A stretch of 64,000 nt of DNA, from positions 22,544,134 through 22,608,133 of the forward strand of contig CM065686.1 in the NCBI GenBank assembly GCA_017654935.2. Direction: 5' to 3'. Under the pieces are notes generated by a model. The model searched no databases and had not been told where the DNA came from. It saw nothing but the letters and a program-made list of their open reading frames with translations. The stretch is from Phymorhynchus buccinoides (taxonomy: Eukaryota > Mollusca > Gastropoda > Neogastropoda > Raphitomidae). Both the position numbers and the translations under genes were made by a program. Below, piece after piece: positions 1 through 12,517 of the stretch; position 1 is the stretch's first letter, and the number at the start of each line of letters is the position of its first letter.

Positions 1-44
<44 letters not shown>
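1..44. repeat. Poly-C homopolymer at window start
   Basis: The first 44 bases are all C. A run this long is unusual in genomic DNA and is as likely to be a consensus artefact as real sequence. It opens a stretch (1 to about 13 kb) with many long homopolymers. Confidence 0.9.
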
Positions 45-46
<2 letters not shown>

Positions 47-2346
47 ATTTTAAGGGAAATTGGAAATTTTGGGATTTAGTAATTATATTTCCTTACTATT
101 GTATTAGCCGTACTAGTGTCAAGGTGCCACAGGGGGGACCGAGAGTCAGGGGAGGACAAATATCAACCTTTATAGTCAGTACAAAAAATGCTGGTACTGT
201 ACTTTTCGGCTCATTAGCCTGTTGTTGTTAGATAAGGCGGAATAGGGCAATTTCAAGAAAACAATCTGACAAAATCCAAGGTAAAAGGCGCCCTCGTTTC
301 TAAGGCGATAGTCACAAAACTCGCTAAACCAGAAAGGTCGAAGTTGGATAAAAGCCAGTAAACGTCTGTAAACGCTATTACCGACCGCCATTTTTGTTGT
401 CGTACAACGAGAAGTTGGCTCCCTTCTTCCAAATAATCGAATAGTTCTGTTTTTTGCGGGAACTTCCGGTTGTACGTGTTTTTGGCCCAATTCTTCGGCG
501 GAGAAAAGACGGTAGATAGGGAATTAGGTAGGAATTGTGGGCATTTAAGTCTTCTACAAACGATGCCTGTTTACACCCAAAGACAGGGTATTATGCATCC
601 TGTTGGACAGTTTATCTCGCGACGATTAATAGGGGGATTCGGGCATTTTAACTGTGGAGTATTCTTCGTATATGCCGAACCTCGTTACCCAACTTTCGAT
701 GTTGTGACTCATAGTAGACTGTATGCATAGGGACTGTACATGAGTAAGGCAAATCGTGCCTCTCTTCTCCGATTTTTGTACTACTATAGGCTTTGGCGAC
801 CTCGTTTATTAGAGCAGTAAGGTGAAATTGGAGAAAAAAAACTATCGCCTTATAGTCCGTAAACAATTCACGGTATTATATATTAAAAGGAATGAGATAG
901 GAGTCTTATGGACAAGACTACCAAAAAATTTTGTTATTGTTTTGGAGACCAAACCGGAGGCATTGCTGTTTTCCCAGGTTTTCAGTGTCATATTTTGAAG
1001 GATTCTTTGTTTGTCTTTGTTATTCATTTTGGACAAGTGGGTGTTTTCATGTTTGTGGTGTTGTAATCATGTCACATTTTGGTTTGTGGTCTTCTTCTCT
1101 CTTCTTCTTCGCCCAGGCCAGCCAATTTCATCAGGCTGATGTGTCGTGTATTGTGCATGCATGCATTCGTAGCCCACAATATTCTCTTTGAAGTTTCTCT
1201 GCTAAGGTTAACTTCACATTGGTTGTTTCAGGAGACTTTTGGCATCAGCACAGGGGAGGAATAACCACCTAAGGTGACCTTGTGTCACACACTCTGACCC
1301 ATTCTGAATCAGGCGGTGAGGTGAGTGTACTTTAGTTTTATACATGGAGATCTTGTTTAGCTTAGCATTGGTTCTTGTATGGCCCCGTGTGCTAGTGTAT
1401 TCTTAAAGCCTTTATTTTGCTATGATCATTTGAGGAATCAAAGGTTATGTTCTTGAACTGTACAAGGTGGTCCATTAAACGTCTTCACAAGCGAAAGGAA
1501 ATAACAAACAATAAAACAACATTCAACGGGCACAAATAAAAAAAAAAATATTATTAACCCCTGGATGCCACCAACGGTATTACGTACTAACAACCTGATG
1601 ACATCACTGATGGATGTCATGTCAGATGAAGAGGAATAAAAACCCTTGATTCATGCTGGGCTTTTTATCTACCATAATCAAGCAAGTGTTTACGTATCCC
1701 CAGGGGGGGGACCAATTTCATCAGAATGGCTTCTCAGTTGGTCTTTTTCATGTTATGATTTGTCACAATTATATTTTTTTAAAAGTGGCTTGTTTGATAG
1801 TTAAGGGGTTTAAAAACCCGTTTTTTCTTAGGGTGGCTCCCATATAGGTTAATGCTCCTAACCTAGATGCAGGGCACGTTCCATGTCTGAGAAATGTAAA
1901 ACCACAGGGTTCATTCTGTGGGGAAAGAAAAACAAAAAATATAAAGAGGCACGGTTGAAGGTACGCCGCAGAAAGCCACCAACCAAAACAACGTAAAGAA
2001 GCGCCCTCTGATGGTGACATAGTGACCACTGTAAAATAAAAATTGGGAATTGGGGTGTCTTTTTTATTGGTTTTCTTCGCAGTATGAAATTTGCATTTAT
2101 TTAATCATTTTTCACTTTTAAAGCCTGCAAGCGGACCTTTGTAAATGCACCAGAATGGAGTGATTACATACATCCAGTTAAAAATGCTTAGTCAAACTTA
2201 AGGGGACGACATTTTGTTTTGTCAGATAGCAATATTTTGAGTTGGAAAAGAACTTTTTTAATATAGAGATTATTATACTGAAATTATATTTTTTCAGGTT
2301 ATCCAAGTTTTTGAGCGTATCCGTTTTTTTTTTTTTTCTTCTTTTT

Positions 2347-2385
<39 letters not shown>

Positions 2386-2986
2386 TAGTTAGCGTTCTCC
2401 CCACTGTAACATATTATAGTACCGGTATGGCGGTTAACATTGTCAATAATGTGGTTTAATTGCGGCATAATTCATTGTTGGCAGAATCTGAAAAAGATTT
2501 TAATCATATCCATTCTCGATTTTAGATCTCAGAAACACTTTTGCAATTGGGGCAATGCATTATTATACTTTTTTAATTTTACGTAAACAAAATGAGGCTT
2601 TGAAATGAGCTTTTTTCGATTGATCAACCACACTTTGTGAAAGTATCATTCACGCAAAATCGGTTTTCAATAGTTTCCATACGTAATCCCCAATCATTTC
2701 TTCCGTGTCTTGAAAAAAAACCCCTGTGCACCAAGCTGCAGCTGCGACAGGGGCTTGTGCTTGTGGATTGGAAGTTACTGATTGTCGTGGAAACCGCGGA
2801 CAGGCAGCTACGGGGACGTGTCGTAAACGGCCGCTAAGAAAGGGACTGGTTCACCACAAGGAATGGTGAACCCACCGCTGCGCTTTGTGGCCACCACCTG
2901 GAACCTGGGACCCGAAGCTCGTTCAAGGAGGACAAGCCAGGGGACAGACAACCGTCCCTTCGACTTCCTTCCTGTGCCGGGTCATT
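45..2986. other. No gene recognised; one decayed TTAA-flanked element
   Basis: I see no supportable gene. Open frames here are short and lack splice-site context or family resemblance. The segment 1554-1804 starts with a TTAA plus CCCCTGG end and ends at another TTAA. Its interior (ATGACATCACTGATG, then GATGAAGAGGAATAA) matches the interior of the element at 15958-17026, so it is a relic of the same family. A poly-T tract lies at about 2324-2384. Confidence 0.5.
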
Positions 2987-3975
2987 TGCCTGGAGTCCTA
3001 CCCGAGAAACCCGGCATGGAGGTTTCGTCGGGGGCAATTTTTCCAACGGGTAAAAAGGCAGATTTTTTTGGGCGAAAAAAAAAAAAAATCACAATTTTTT
3101 TTTTTTATGTCGCCTGGAGTTCCACCCGAGAAACCCGGCCGGATCGCTCGGCGGGCAATTAACGGTCAAAGGAGATTTTTGTGGGCGAAAAAAAAATCAC
3201 AAATTTATTTCTTTTTATGTGCCTGGGTTCACCCCGAGAAAACCCGGCATGGACGTGGGTGTGGGCAATCTTCACGGTAAAGGCAGATATTTTTTGGGCG
3301 AAAAAAAAAAAAAAAACAAACATCACACTGTTATTTTATGTGCCTGGAAGTTCCACCCCGAGAAAACCCGCGCCATGGACGTCGGGGCAATTTCAACAGG
3401 TAAAAGGAAGATTTTTTTTTGGGGCGAAAAAAAAAAAAATCACAATTTTATTTCTATGGCCTTCGGGTCTCCACCCAAGAAACCCGGCATGGATCGTCGG
3501 GGGGCGCTCGGGGGCAAATTTCAACGGTTAAAAAGGAAGAATTTCTTGTTTTGGCGAAAAAAAAAAAAAAAAAATCACAATTTTATTAGTTTATGGCCTG
3601 GAGTTCCACCCCGAGAACCCGGGCATGGGGATCGCTCGGGGGAAAATTTCAAAACGGAAAGGCAGCAGATTTTTTTTGTTTTTTTTTTTTTGTCACCAAA
3701 AAAAAAATCGCAAATTTTATCTTTTATGTTGGCCTGGAGTTGCCACCCCGGAACCCGGCATGGAATCGTCGGGAGAAATTTCAACGGTAAAGGCAGATTG
3801 GTTGTTGGCGACAAAAAAAAATTCACAATTTTATTCTTTTATTTATCTTACTGTGCCTGGAGTTCACCGAGTACAACAAAAACTATGGATTCGCTCTGGG
3901 GGCATTTCAAACAGTACAAGGCAGATTTTTTTTTTCGTCCCAAAAAACAAATAACTTTTTGTATTCTGTTGCTCT
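2987..3975 (+). repeat. Tandem minisatellite, about 8 units of 109-136 bp
   Basis: Units begin with a CCTGGAGTTCCACCC-GAGAAACCCGGCATGGA-like segment at about 2990, 3113, 3222, 3344, 3463, 3597, 3733 and 3857. Each continues with GGGGCAATTTCAACGG, AAGGCAGATTTTTTT, GGCGAAAAAA and ATCACAATTTTATT. Unit length varies mainly through the poly-T and poly-A tracts. The 259-residue open frame across it (3219-3998) is translation of the repeat, not a gene. Confidence 0.8.
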
Positions 3976-6900
3976 ACTTTAGAGGTGACCCTGATTGAAG
4001 ATCCTGTTTGATTTTGTTTTGTTTTGTTTTTTGTGTATTGCCCTGGCTAAAGAACTCCAGGGATTCACCCCAACAGCCGGAAGCACGTTTTTGAACACAA
4101 TGGTACAAAATGCAACCAGGGTCTCCTTTTTCGGGATCGAGAAACATTAAGTGTCAGTTGGGACCGTTTTGGATTTATACCACCGCCACGTGGGCAGCCC
4201 ACACTTCCGATCTCGGAGGAGGAGTTGGGTATCAATTAAGGTGAAGACTGATTGTTTTTGTAAAAAAAAAAAAATGGACACTGCCTTCCCCGTGCTTCGT
4301 GCAGGATTAACCGGAGGGGGGTGGGGGGGGGGGTTCCCCCTTTTCAGTACAAAGAGTTCACCCCCCACATTCCAGAAGTTAAGTGCTAGCAAACTTCCTC
4401 TAATGATAAAATCTCTTTGACTCTTGCCTTTCCTTTTTTTGAACTTATTGGGTCCATTCTCCTGCCTTTTTTATAAAATCCTTCAAAAATAAAATGTCTC
4501 GTTCTTGTTCTCTGAGTCTGCTCCGGAAAGTGGGAATGGTTTGGGATTATGAATGCAGCAGGCGAGGATAGTGAAAACTGGAAAACAGGATATTATAAAT
4601 ATATCTTAACCCATTGTGGGGCCATATTTTTGGAACAGAAAGAACAAGAAGAAGTAAAATTTACACCTTTTTTCGCTCCTTCGTTTATGGTTTCTCCTGA
4701 TTGAAAGATCCTGCATGAAATAGTTGAAGGGCAATTTTCAATTGGTACATTTTTAAAAACAAATGTTTTCATTGAAAATTGGCAAACGTTTCTCTTTTAG
4801 ACTTTTCATTCTGATGTACGGAATGTCTGGCTCTCCACGCAGCAATCTGGTAGGAGGATTGATGGGTGGTTAGCACCGCGTCCAGGGGGGGGTGAAAAAT
4901 TTACCAATGTAGAAGAAATGTGCTACGGTTGAAGCAACCGGCTAATCAATACCTGTGTGATATGGAATGGAAAATTTTGAATATAAAGTTGGTCCCATTT
5001 CATAAATTGGGCACTACATTTTGCGCACTTTCATGATTTAGGAAATTTTCACGGATATTTGGGCGTAACATCCACACACTGATCGTTGAAGGACGTTACA
5101 ATTTTGAAACAGGGACAACTTGCATTGGCATGTTGGTTTCAATAAATTAAAATACACGGGAAAGTCTGACAAAAAAACAAATGGAAAAATTAAAAATCTG
5201 GTCTGGCTTAGCCAAAGGGCCCATTGCCACGTAAAGCTGTATATTTCACAGAAAAATCACACAAGGTATTCTTTTTCCCTGGGTTTTCAGTCTGATTGAA
5301 AACTTTGAAGGATCCTTGCCTGGCAAGTTGCGGGGGGACCAATTTCATTGGTTAAAAGGCAAATTCTTTATATTTATCTGTGAATTATTTAAGCAGAAAA
5401 TGCCTTTGTAGCGTATTAAACTGGTTATTATGAAAGGTCTTAGAATGTGCTTCTTAAAATGTCTATTTTGGCTCTGTGGTCTTGTGTATGTGGTGGCAAG
5501 GGCACTTAAATTATCAACAGGTCATAGAATTTTATGTGTTCTATTATGGCACACAGTTGCAAGGGAAAAGGCAATGGCAACGAAGATAGCCTCCATTGAA
5601 CTGAGAAAGAAAAGCCTTCATGGCCATTTTGTCAGACGGTTCTTCCTTGAGGCATGCATGCACGGTGTCACTCAGGAAGGGAGTACAGACACGGTGGAAG
5701 CAATCCAAACGCAGGGCTGCCCAGATTTGGTTCTTAAATCGATAACCATAGGACAGGCCAGGGCGCGTTTTAACGGACATGCTAGACAGAGGGCCGCTGG
5801 AATTAACTGCAGCACCGCGGAACGGACCCACCAGACCTCACCCTTGTATTTATAAAAATTACTCCAAATGGACCAATGGTGAGTGTGAAACAGGAGCAAA
5901 GTCATACCCTCAGCCAGAGCGGCAAAACATATGGGTAATTTGGCAATAAGCCCTATCCCCAGGTGTCGGGACGCCAGTTTTACCCGTCAAAGCTTCAGTC
6001 TTCCCCGGACAATCAGGGAGTAGAATGACCTGCTAGCATTCAGCAGTGGAGGCAGAACTCCAGAGCGAGAGCTGGGGTCTGGAAGTTCCCGCGGACACCC
6101 GCCTGCTGCAGTGGCTGGTGGGCCACATCAGGTGGTCATCAGTCTAACAACCAAAAAAGCTCGTTTTTTCCTCCAGAGATATCAAGTAGGCTTTGTGTCC
6201 TTTTATATGTCCTCTCTCTTTTAATTTATTTCTCAGGCCTGCGGGCCTTTCTTCAGACAAACTAATTAATATGGTTGAGACTCCCCGGTTCAGTGCAATA
6301 ATAATCAATTGTGTTGCATTGTGGCCACGCATTGCCGACGAAGAATGAAGTTTTGACATGTGTGCACACAGAAAAGTAGGTAGTACACGGCTTCAATTCA
6401 CAACAACATGCACATTGTTTAAGTATGTAAATCTGAGGGTGGTTTTTTTTCATGAAGATTGGGTCATTGTGGCGTTTCTTATGTGCTATGGTTTGCAAAC
6501 TTCTCAATTCATGAGGTCATAAAGTTTAAAACTCGACCGTGACTTTGACTTTGAGATCATGTAAGTTAAAAAAACAATCCTCAGGCATGAAAAGAATTCC
6601 GCATTTCAACGGAAAAATCAGCAGTAATTTTTTCAAAAACTTCCGCAGGGAAAAAAAACCCAACGTTTGTATAGAAGTAAAGGATCGATATTGACGTATT
6701 CTCTATTGGCGATTCTCAAAATGGTCTAAAAAAGGAAAGTGGCTTTAGCTCACTCTTTTCATTTGTGCGAAGGAAGGTGGAAAAGAGTACTCCCGCTCAA
6801 ACAAAAAGTAAGATGTTAGCTGAAAATGTGGGGGTAAGGGATATTGTGCGGACCAAAATTTTGGGAATAGATTAGCCCCCCCCCCCCTCCACGCTCGAAC

Positions 6901-7057
6901 AAACTTTTGACAGGAGTTAGTTTTGAAAAACTCGGTTGGAAAACCTTCCCCCCCTCCCCCCCCCCCCCCCCCCCACCCCCACCTCCTCTTTTTTGATCTC
7001 ATCCACTTTCATGGCCCTGAATTCTGTAATAATTTTTAATCAATTTTTATCCCTTAG
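3976..7057. other. No gene recognised; scraps of dispersed repeats
   Basis: About 4036-4215 and 4420-4490 resemble inverted pieces of the dispersed repeats at 20.0, 40.3 and 40.6 kb (CCCTGGCTAAAGA-CTCCAGGGAT, CCACGTGGGCAGCC, CCATTCTCCTGCCTTTTTT). Open frames on both strands at 5430-5855 match no family I know. A poly-C tract lies at 6951-6974. Confidence 0.4.
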
Positions 7058-7209
7058 GGGAAAGTTTTGGGTCACTGTGGGACTTTCCTCGTGACGACGA
7101 CCTGCTGCGGGCCACCTCTGGCCATAGGGGACGACGCCCCATCGCGAGCCGTCACCCGCGCTCAACTGGATTCAAAGACAACTCCTCCCAAAGAAAAAGC
7201 GCCTACAAT
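7058..7209 (+). pseudogene. DYNC2I2: DYNC2I2 WD40 exon, frame-broken as read
   Basis: The acceptor is TTTTTATCCCTTAG and the donor is CTACAAT followed by GTGAGG. Read across small indels, the exon gives G-E-(V)-L, then L-W-D, then R-D-D-D-L-L-R-A-T-S-G, D-D-A, H-R-E-P, V-T-R and N-W-I-Q-R-Q. This follows the WDR34 WD40 segment with the GEVLVWDLSR motif, the DPLL motif and the following PV-xx-V-x-W strand. At least four single-base gains or losses break the frame, mostly in C or G runs. I infer a real DYNC2I2 exon, damaged either by consensus error or by decay. The neighbouring exon encoding the next WD blade was not found. The tentative element is the identity of this exon, not its position. 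Confidence 0.5.
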
Positions 7210-7502
7210 GTGAGGAAATACGCTTTGTGTGTGTGTGTGTGTGTGTGCGGGGCTGATTCAGTGAGTTGGAGTGATGCTGATAGAGGGGGAAAGGTAAATT
7301 TTTGTTAATCACAAAAGTAAAAATAAGCAAAATTTGAAATTTGGGCGAGGGAGGGGAGGGGGGGGATATTTTTTTTTTTTAAAAGAAGAAAAAAAACATG
7401 GCATTTCACATTGGTTTGGGTTTGCCTTTTTTATTTTTTTTATTTTTGGGGGGAGGGGTTTAATGGTACTTTTGTTTTTTTCTTCTTTATGATAACCCTG
7501 CC

Positions 7503-7758
7503 ACCACCTAAAGTTCGCATTTTAGCCACCACAGTGGTTAACACCTATGGCCTAAAAAAAAAGGCGTCCAAATGGGTATATATCCAAAGACCCTATTGTC
7601 TTAGTTTTGGGAAGAAAAGGGGATAGACCTTACTTTCTATAATTATTGTTCACAGGAAGAATCCCATTACTGCAAGAATGGATTTTGAAATCTCTACCCA
7701 GAGTTAAATTTAATGGACCATTTTTTGGCTGAAATATGGCTGGCGGTGAAAGGGTTAA
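7503..7758. mobile_element. piggyBac-like TTAA MITE, one end intact
   Basis: The right end is GGCTGGCGGTGAAAGGG followed by TTAA, the terminal motif of a family repeated in this window. The interior (TTTTAGC-ACCACAGTGGTTAACACC, CCAAAGACCCTATTGTCTTA) matches the copy ending at 21902. The left end is not clean. Confidence 0.5.
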
Positions 7759-8068
7759 AAAAGACAACAGCAGTCATCAAACCATTTTATGAAGGAGGGA
7801 AAGTGTTTGTTTATGGGTTGCTCTGCATCATGTGTTGTTTTTTGTTTCTTTTTTTTATGTTGGGGTGAGACGGGGAAGGGAAAGGATGAGGGGGGTGAGG
7901 GTGTAGTGTCATGTGCGCACTCATTGTTTACATTGTAACCACCATTGAAGAATACAACTGAAAGCATTGTTCTCGCAGCAAAATGTTTGCGACTTAAAAA
8001 AACTTCTTGTACTGTTAGTATTTGGTTATCACATTAAGAAACACAGAATACAAAATGCATTTCAAAAC

Positions 8069-8088
8069 TCTCTCTCTCTCTCTTTCTG

Positions 8089-8124
<36 letters not shown>

Positions 8125-8234
8125 CTTCTCTCTCTCTCCTCTCCTATGTGTTTATTAATGTTGGTTGAGGGACCTGATCAAAAAGAAAGTGTTGTTATGC
8201 TATTCAGGTCATCCTTATTAAAATTTCAAGTTTC

Positions 8235-8286
<52 letters not shown>

Positions 8287-8304
8287 CTCTCTTTACTCTC
8301 TCTC

Positions 8305-8341
<37 letters not shown>
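8069..8341. repeat. (CT)n microsatellites
   Basis: Two long CT-rich tracts (about 8069-8145 and 8233-8341) with few interruptions. Open frames of Ser and Leu repeats here are translation of the microsatellite. A similar shorter tract is at about 9794-9863. Confidence 0.9.
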
Positions 8342-8345
<4 letters not shown>

Positions 8346-8654
8346 AAGGGCATCGCCCGAGCGGAAGATATTTGTCCTTTTGCCGGTTTACGCCCGTTAC
8401 ATGGTACGGCCTGTACCTCCCTTCCCCTTCACATCTCGGTTTTCCCCGTCCTCCTTGTGACCTTTGGGTGATTGCACCTAACACCACCCTTGACCTGGCG
8501 CTGCAAAAATCGTTTTCCGGGATGCACCCCACCTTTCAATGGTGGGGTGCACACTTAACACTGAGACATGTGACGGCCACTCGGGCGAAAATTTAAAGCA
8601 CACGGTGGCATATTTTGTTGCTAGGATGTTATTTTACGTTCTAGTAATTAGACC

Positions 8655-9460
8655 CACGCTTTAAAAGGATGTACAACCCTTATAGGTGGGGTGTACCCCC
8701 GTATTGGGTGTTACACCTTAACTTGGAGACCATGTCGCTCGGCGACTGAAAATCCCCACGTGGCATAAACTTGGACTAGCAATGTCTTCTACTCTTATTT
8801 TTAAACAACCTCACACAAAAAATTTGGAGTGATTCTTTATACAGTATGTCACGGGAATATAGGAGGGGAGGGTGAAAACAAAAAAACGGAAAACATGTTG
8901 CCGCTCGGTGACATTCATTTCCGAGGGATAATTTTATATCACGAAATGTGTTATACTGTTAGTGTACATCCTGAACACAAAAAGGAAAAGGGGATTCTGT
9001 CTTCTAGTTCACGGATTACAGCTTGAAGAAGGACAATATCTAGCGCAAAGTAGGAAAGTGGGTTTTCTAAAGGGTCAACACGTCAAGGTCCGATGGTGAT
9101 TAATTTATGCTCGGATGTTTCTTTACTTAGGTTATGCATTACCACACACATTCTCTGAAGCGCTTCTGTTCAAGTTACAAATGTGTTAAAAATATGGCAT
9201 GAAAACCAAATTTTTTAGGGCACCCCTACCACTTCAAGGCATACCGATCTCCCAGAACTTGACCTTGACGTATGCCATCAATCAGACGGCTCAAAGCCAA
9301 GTACCTCATGCCAAATTGAAGACTCTAAGAGGGTAGTATGGACTCTTAAAGATTTTCGGTTTTCAAGGTCATTACACCAAGGGTCAAGGTCAGGGGAAAC
9401 AGTGCTAATTTTTCCGAGGATGCCTTCCTCTTCCAGGGACCACACCCACCACACAAAATG
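8655..9460 (+). repeat. Diverged copy of a dispersed repeat (TCAAGGTCA-rich)
   Basis: This stretch parallels 44735-45460 along its length: GGGTG-TACACC, ACATG-CTCGG-GACATT, CACAAAA-TTTG-AGTGATTC, CACG-ATATAGC, GCGCAAAG-AGGAAA, ATTTATGCTC and CCAAGTTTGAAGACT-like blocks occur in the same order. The two are clearly homologous but much more diverged than the three copies in the duplication zone, so this is an interspersed family. No coding capacity is seen. Confidence 0.65.
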
Positions 9461-11270
9461 TGAAGTGATTCAGTCAAAACGTGTCGGGAGAAATTATCCT
9501 GGGACAGGACAGGGGGGGAAAAAAGAAAAAAAGAAGAAACATACACGAACGGGGAAAAATAGACTCCTTTGCGATCGTTTAGATCGGGGCAAGGGACAAT
9601 AACACAAAGGAGTCTGCCAATGGTGCTTTAAAAGGATAATCGTGATTGTTGGGAGGGTGATGGGGAAAATCCTGGTGTGGAACAAGGGACCCCAAGAGAT
9701 TCGCTCAAGCTCATGTATGCGGTTTTAACAATGCTGATATTATCATTTCAAACGTGAGTCATTTTATGCCTTAGTCTATTTATAAAACATTTTTTCTCTC
9801 TCTCTCTCTTCTCTCTCTTCTCTTCTCTCTTCTCTCTATCTCTCTCTCTCTGTCTCTCTCTCCTCCTTCTTTCTCGGTGCTTCATGAACAAATTAATAAT
9901 ATATTTTAAGAATAAATGGATATGAGAAAAAAAATATTATTCAGTGGTTTTGTTAGCCGCTGTTTGTTTCAACCGGTTGGTGAATTTGGCTTTGTGGAAT
10001 GTGAGTGGGACTGATTATGAAGTCGTGACAAAAAGAGTTACTAAACAAAATGTAGGACAAAGTTGAGCATTTTGTTTTGCTTTTACCCCCCAGATTCTGT
10101 CTCTTTCTCTCCTCCTTTCTTGTCTTGTCTCTATTCTATCAATGTAACTTCTTCCGTCACTATCCTATCCCCCCTTAGACTTTCTCTTTTCTTTGTTTAT
10201 TTATAGTTTGTTATTGTTTGGAGAAAATTTTTTTTGTTATTTAACCCAGGCTCTGGCTTAGCACCGGCAGAGCTGGACTTTCCGAGAAGCTGCGTGAAAC
10301 AAGTCCTCATGATGGACTCCTCGCGAGTTAAGGGGGAAAGGGAAAATGGAAGGAAGGATTTACCGCAAGCGGGCGTCCTTGTCTAACTTTTTCACGGAAA
10401 GGCTTCCAAATAAGAGAGTCCAACACAAATGCAGGCAAAACAAACATGCGGGGCAGTGGCCAGTGTAGTAGAACGGAGTGAACGCGCTCCCAAATGGCCC
10501 TGTTTTTCACAGGCGGTTTCATGTAAGATTATTTTTTTCTGTTCTTCTGGGCCGTGCAGTGGGCGTCTTTCACCCACGACTCACATCCGAGTCCCCAATT
10601 CGCAGCCAAACCTCCGCACGTTCAGGTAGCAGGAATCTGAAAACCAGCAGTCCAAGAGGAGCGAATCTATGTTAGGCCTCAGAAAGGCAACAAACCAAGG
10701 AGAAGCTGAAATGCTGATGAGTCACTTCGGTGGAGTTCAGTAGAGCCTGTCAGGACACCACATAATAAGGCCCCCTACTGACTACGTCTATTCTCTTAGC
10801 GCGGAGCCAGCGTGAGTGTGGAGGATCCTCCCGAGGGCACCACCACCAACAAAAACCAGTCCAACCGCAGCTCCGGAAAACACATTTGTCATGTGGTTTA
10901 AGCAAAAGTTTTATTGGACATAATACATTGGAAATGTACAATCCAAATTATTTCATGAGCACAACACGTATAAGCTTAAAGCGCCACCAAAAACGGTTTT
11001 TCAGTTACAAAATAAGGCTGCATCATGAATTGTACTTGAATAGCTATGAGGGAAAATACAGTTGGAAATAAGAAAAAAACAAACTAAGAAAAGATAATCA
11101 AGTACATCATGCACCGCATTTATAACTAGAAAAAAAAACAATTCAATAGAAGTAACAAAAAAGAAAAAGGAAAGAAAAAACAAAAACATTCCAGAAGCAA
11201 AAACCCAAGAATGGGGGTGGTAATTTTCATGTCAAAGGCTTGAACAACCGAAAAAAACAAGTTCTTGCCC
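9461..11270. other. DYNC2I2 intronic sequence, no firm gene features
   Basis: Apart from the candidate exon at 10634-10712 and the CT tract near 9.8 kb, nothing is supportable. A stretch near 10792-10880 after a CTATTCTCTTAG acceptor-like site has a short open frame rich in Thr, Asn and Ser, but no match or partner exon was found. Confidence 0.4.
10634..10712 (+). CDS. Candidate DYNC2I2 exon (weak)
   Basis: After a GTAGCAG acceptor-like site an open frame reads E-S-E-N-Q-Q, K-R-S-E-S-M, L-R-K-A-T-N-Q and G-E-A-E-M. In WDR34 proteins, a basic linker with a G-E-x-E motif sits just before the strand that enters the FILGTEGG blade. That order fits the array exon starting at 11.4-12.8 kb. No convincing GT donor follows in frame, and the match is short. 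Chance similarity is quite possible. Confidence 0.25.
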
Positions 11271-12339
11271 CAGGTTCGTGTACCTACATGGCACACACCA
11301 GCACTGCCCCGGACACATGAACACCACGGGGGGTGCGGGGGGACACACACAGACACGGGGTGAACACACACACTGGCACACACAGCCACACACAGATACA
11401 CACACCTTCCTGGTGGGCTCTGAGAAACGCGCTGCATCTTCCGCGCGACCCATGGCATGCCAAGGGAGCGCTACACACCGGAAGTGAGTCACTCGCAAGC
11501 GCGACATGTGTGTGTGTAGTGCAGTGCATGTTTACAACCATGTCAGTGTAGTAACTGGTGCTGCCACTAGTTCGTGACACCGCTCATCCAAATGGGAGCC
11601 ACACTTTCCTGGTGGGCTCCGAAAGTGGCTGCATCCAACCGCTGCTCCATGACATGCCATTTTTTTTTACTGCCGAAAGGGAGTCTGCAACGGGACATGT
11701 GTGTGTGTAGTGCAGTGCAAATTTAAACACATGTCGGTGTAGTAATGGTGCTCAATCTACGTGGTGACATGCCACTCCAAATGGGAGACACTTTCATGGT
11801 GGACCCCGAGAGCGGCTGCATCTTCACGCACTGCTCCATGCATGCACAAGGGACACGCCTGCACGGAAGTGAGTCTGCAAGGACGCCGCCTGTGTCGCTA
11901 CACACAGACACATGTTTAAACCATGTCAGTGTAGTAATGGTGCACACTCACAGTGCATGCACGCATGCTCTCACAAATGGGAGACACTTTCCTGGTGGGC
12001 TCCGAGACACGGCTGCATCTTCCACTGCTCACATGCATGCACAAGGGAGCGCACACCGACAGGGAGTACTGCACAGGACATGTGTGTGTGTACAAACACA
12101 GCATGTACAAAACACAGTCAGTGTAGTACACCAAAACTGCTCTAGTGGTGACATGCTCTCACAACACACACAGACACTTTCCTGCACACACTTCGAGAGC
12201 GGCTGCACACATACACGCACACTCACATGCACCACACAGGGAGCGCCTGCCGGAAGTGAGTCATGCACACACACGTTTGTGTGTGTACACACACACACAT
12301 GTACAAACACATGTCAGTGTAGTAATGGTGCTGCTCTAG

Positions 12340-12439
12340 TGGTGACATGCTCTCCAAATGGGAGACACTTTCCTGGTGGACTCCGAGAGCGGCTGCATCT
12401 TCCGCTGCTCCATGCATGCCAAGGGAGCGCCTGCCGGAA
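12340..12439 (+). CDS. DYNC2I2: DYNC2I2 exon-like segment, array unit 6
   Basis: CTGCTCTAG precedes and GCCGGAA followed by GTGAGT ends it, a strong donor. Reading D-T-F-L-V, then S-G-C-I-F-R-C-S-M-H-A, it ends one base into a codon (A). The next certain exon starts at 13712 with two bases (CC), so the phases join as A+CC. The 5' part of the segment is one base out of frame relative to the decayed unit at 13171 (GGAGACAC here, GGAGGACAC there). Units 6 and 7 are near-identical; the sequence cannot tell which one is spliced. Confidence 0.5.
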
Positions 12440-12517
12440 GTGAGTCTGCAAGGACGTTTGTGTGTGTAGTGCAGTGCATGTTTAAACCATGTCAGTGTAG
12501 TAATGGTGCTGCTCTAG

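Noticed and set aside
3219..3998. 259-residue open frame
   Set aside because: It runs through the 3-kb minisatellite and is made of poly-Lys/Phe repeats from the homopolymers.
5430..5855. 141-residue open frame on the plus strand, with a 95-residue frame opposite
   Set aside because: No family resemblance, no splice context, and both strands are open in a region of doubtful accuracy.
11745..12443. 232-residue Cys/His/Thr-rich frame
   Set aside because: It reads across several array units and their GT tracts; only the short exon-like parts are meaningful.
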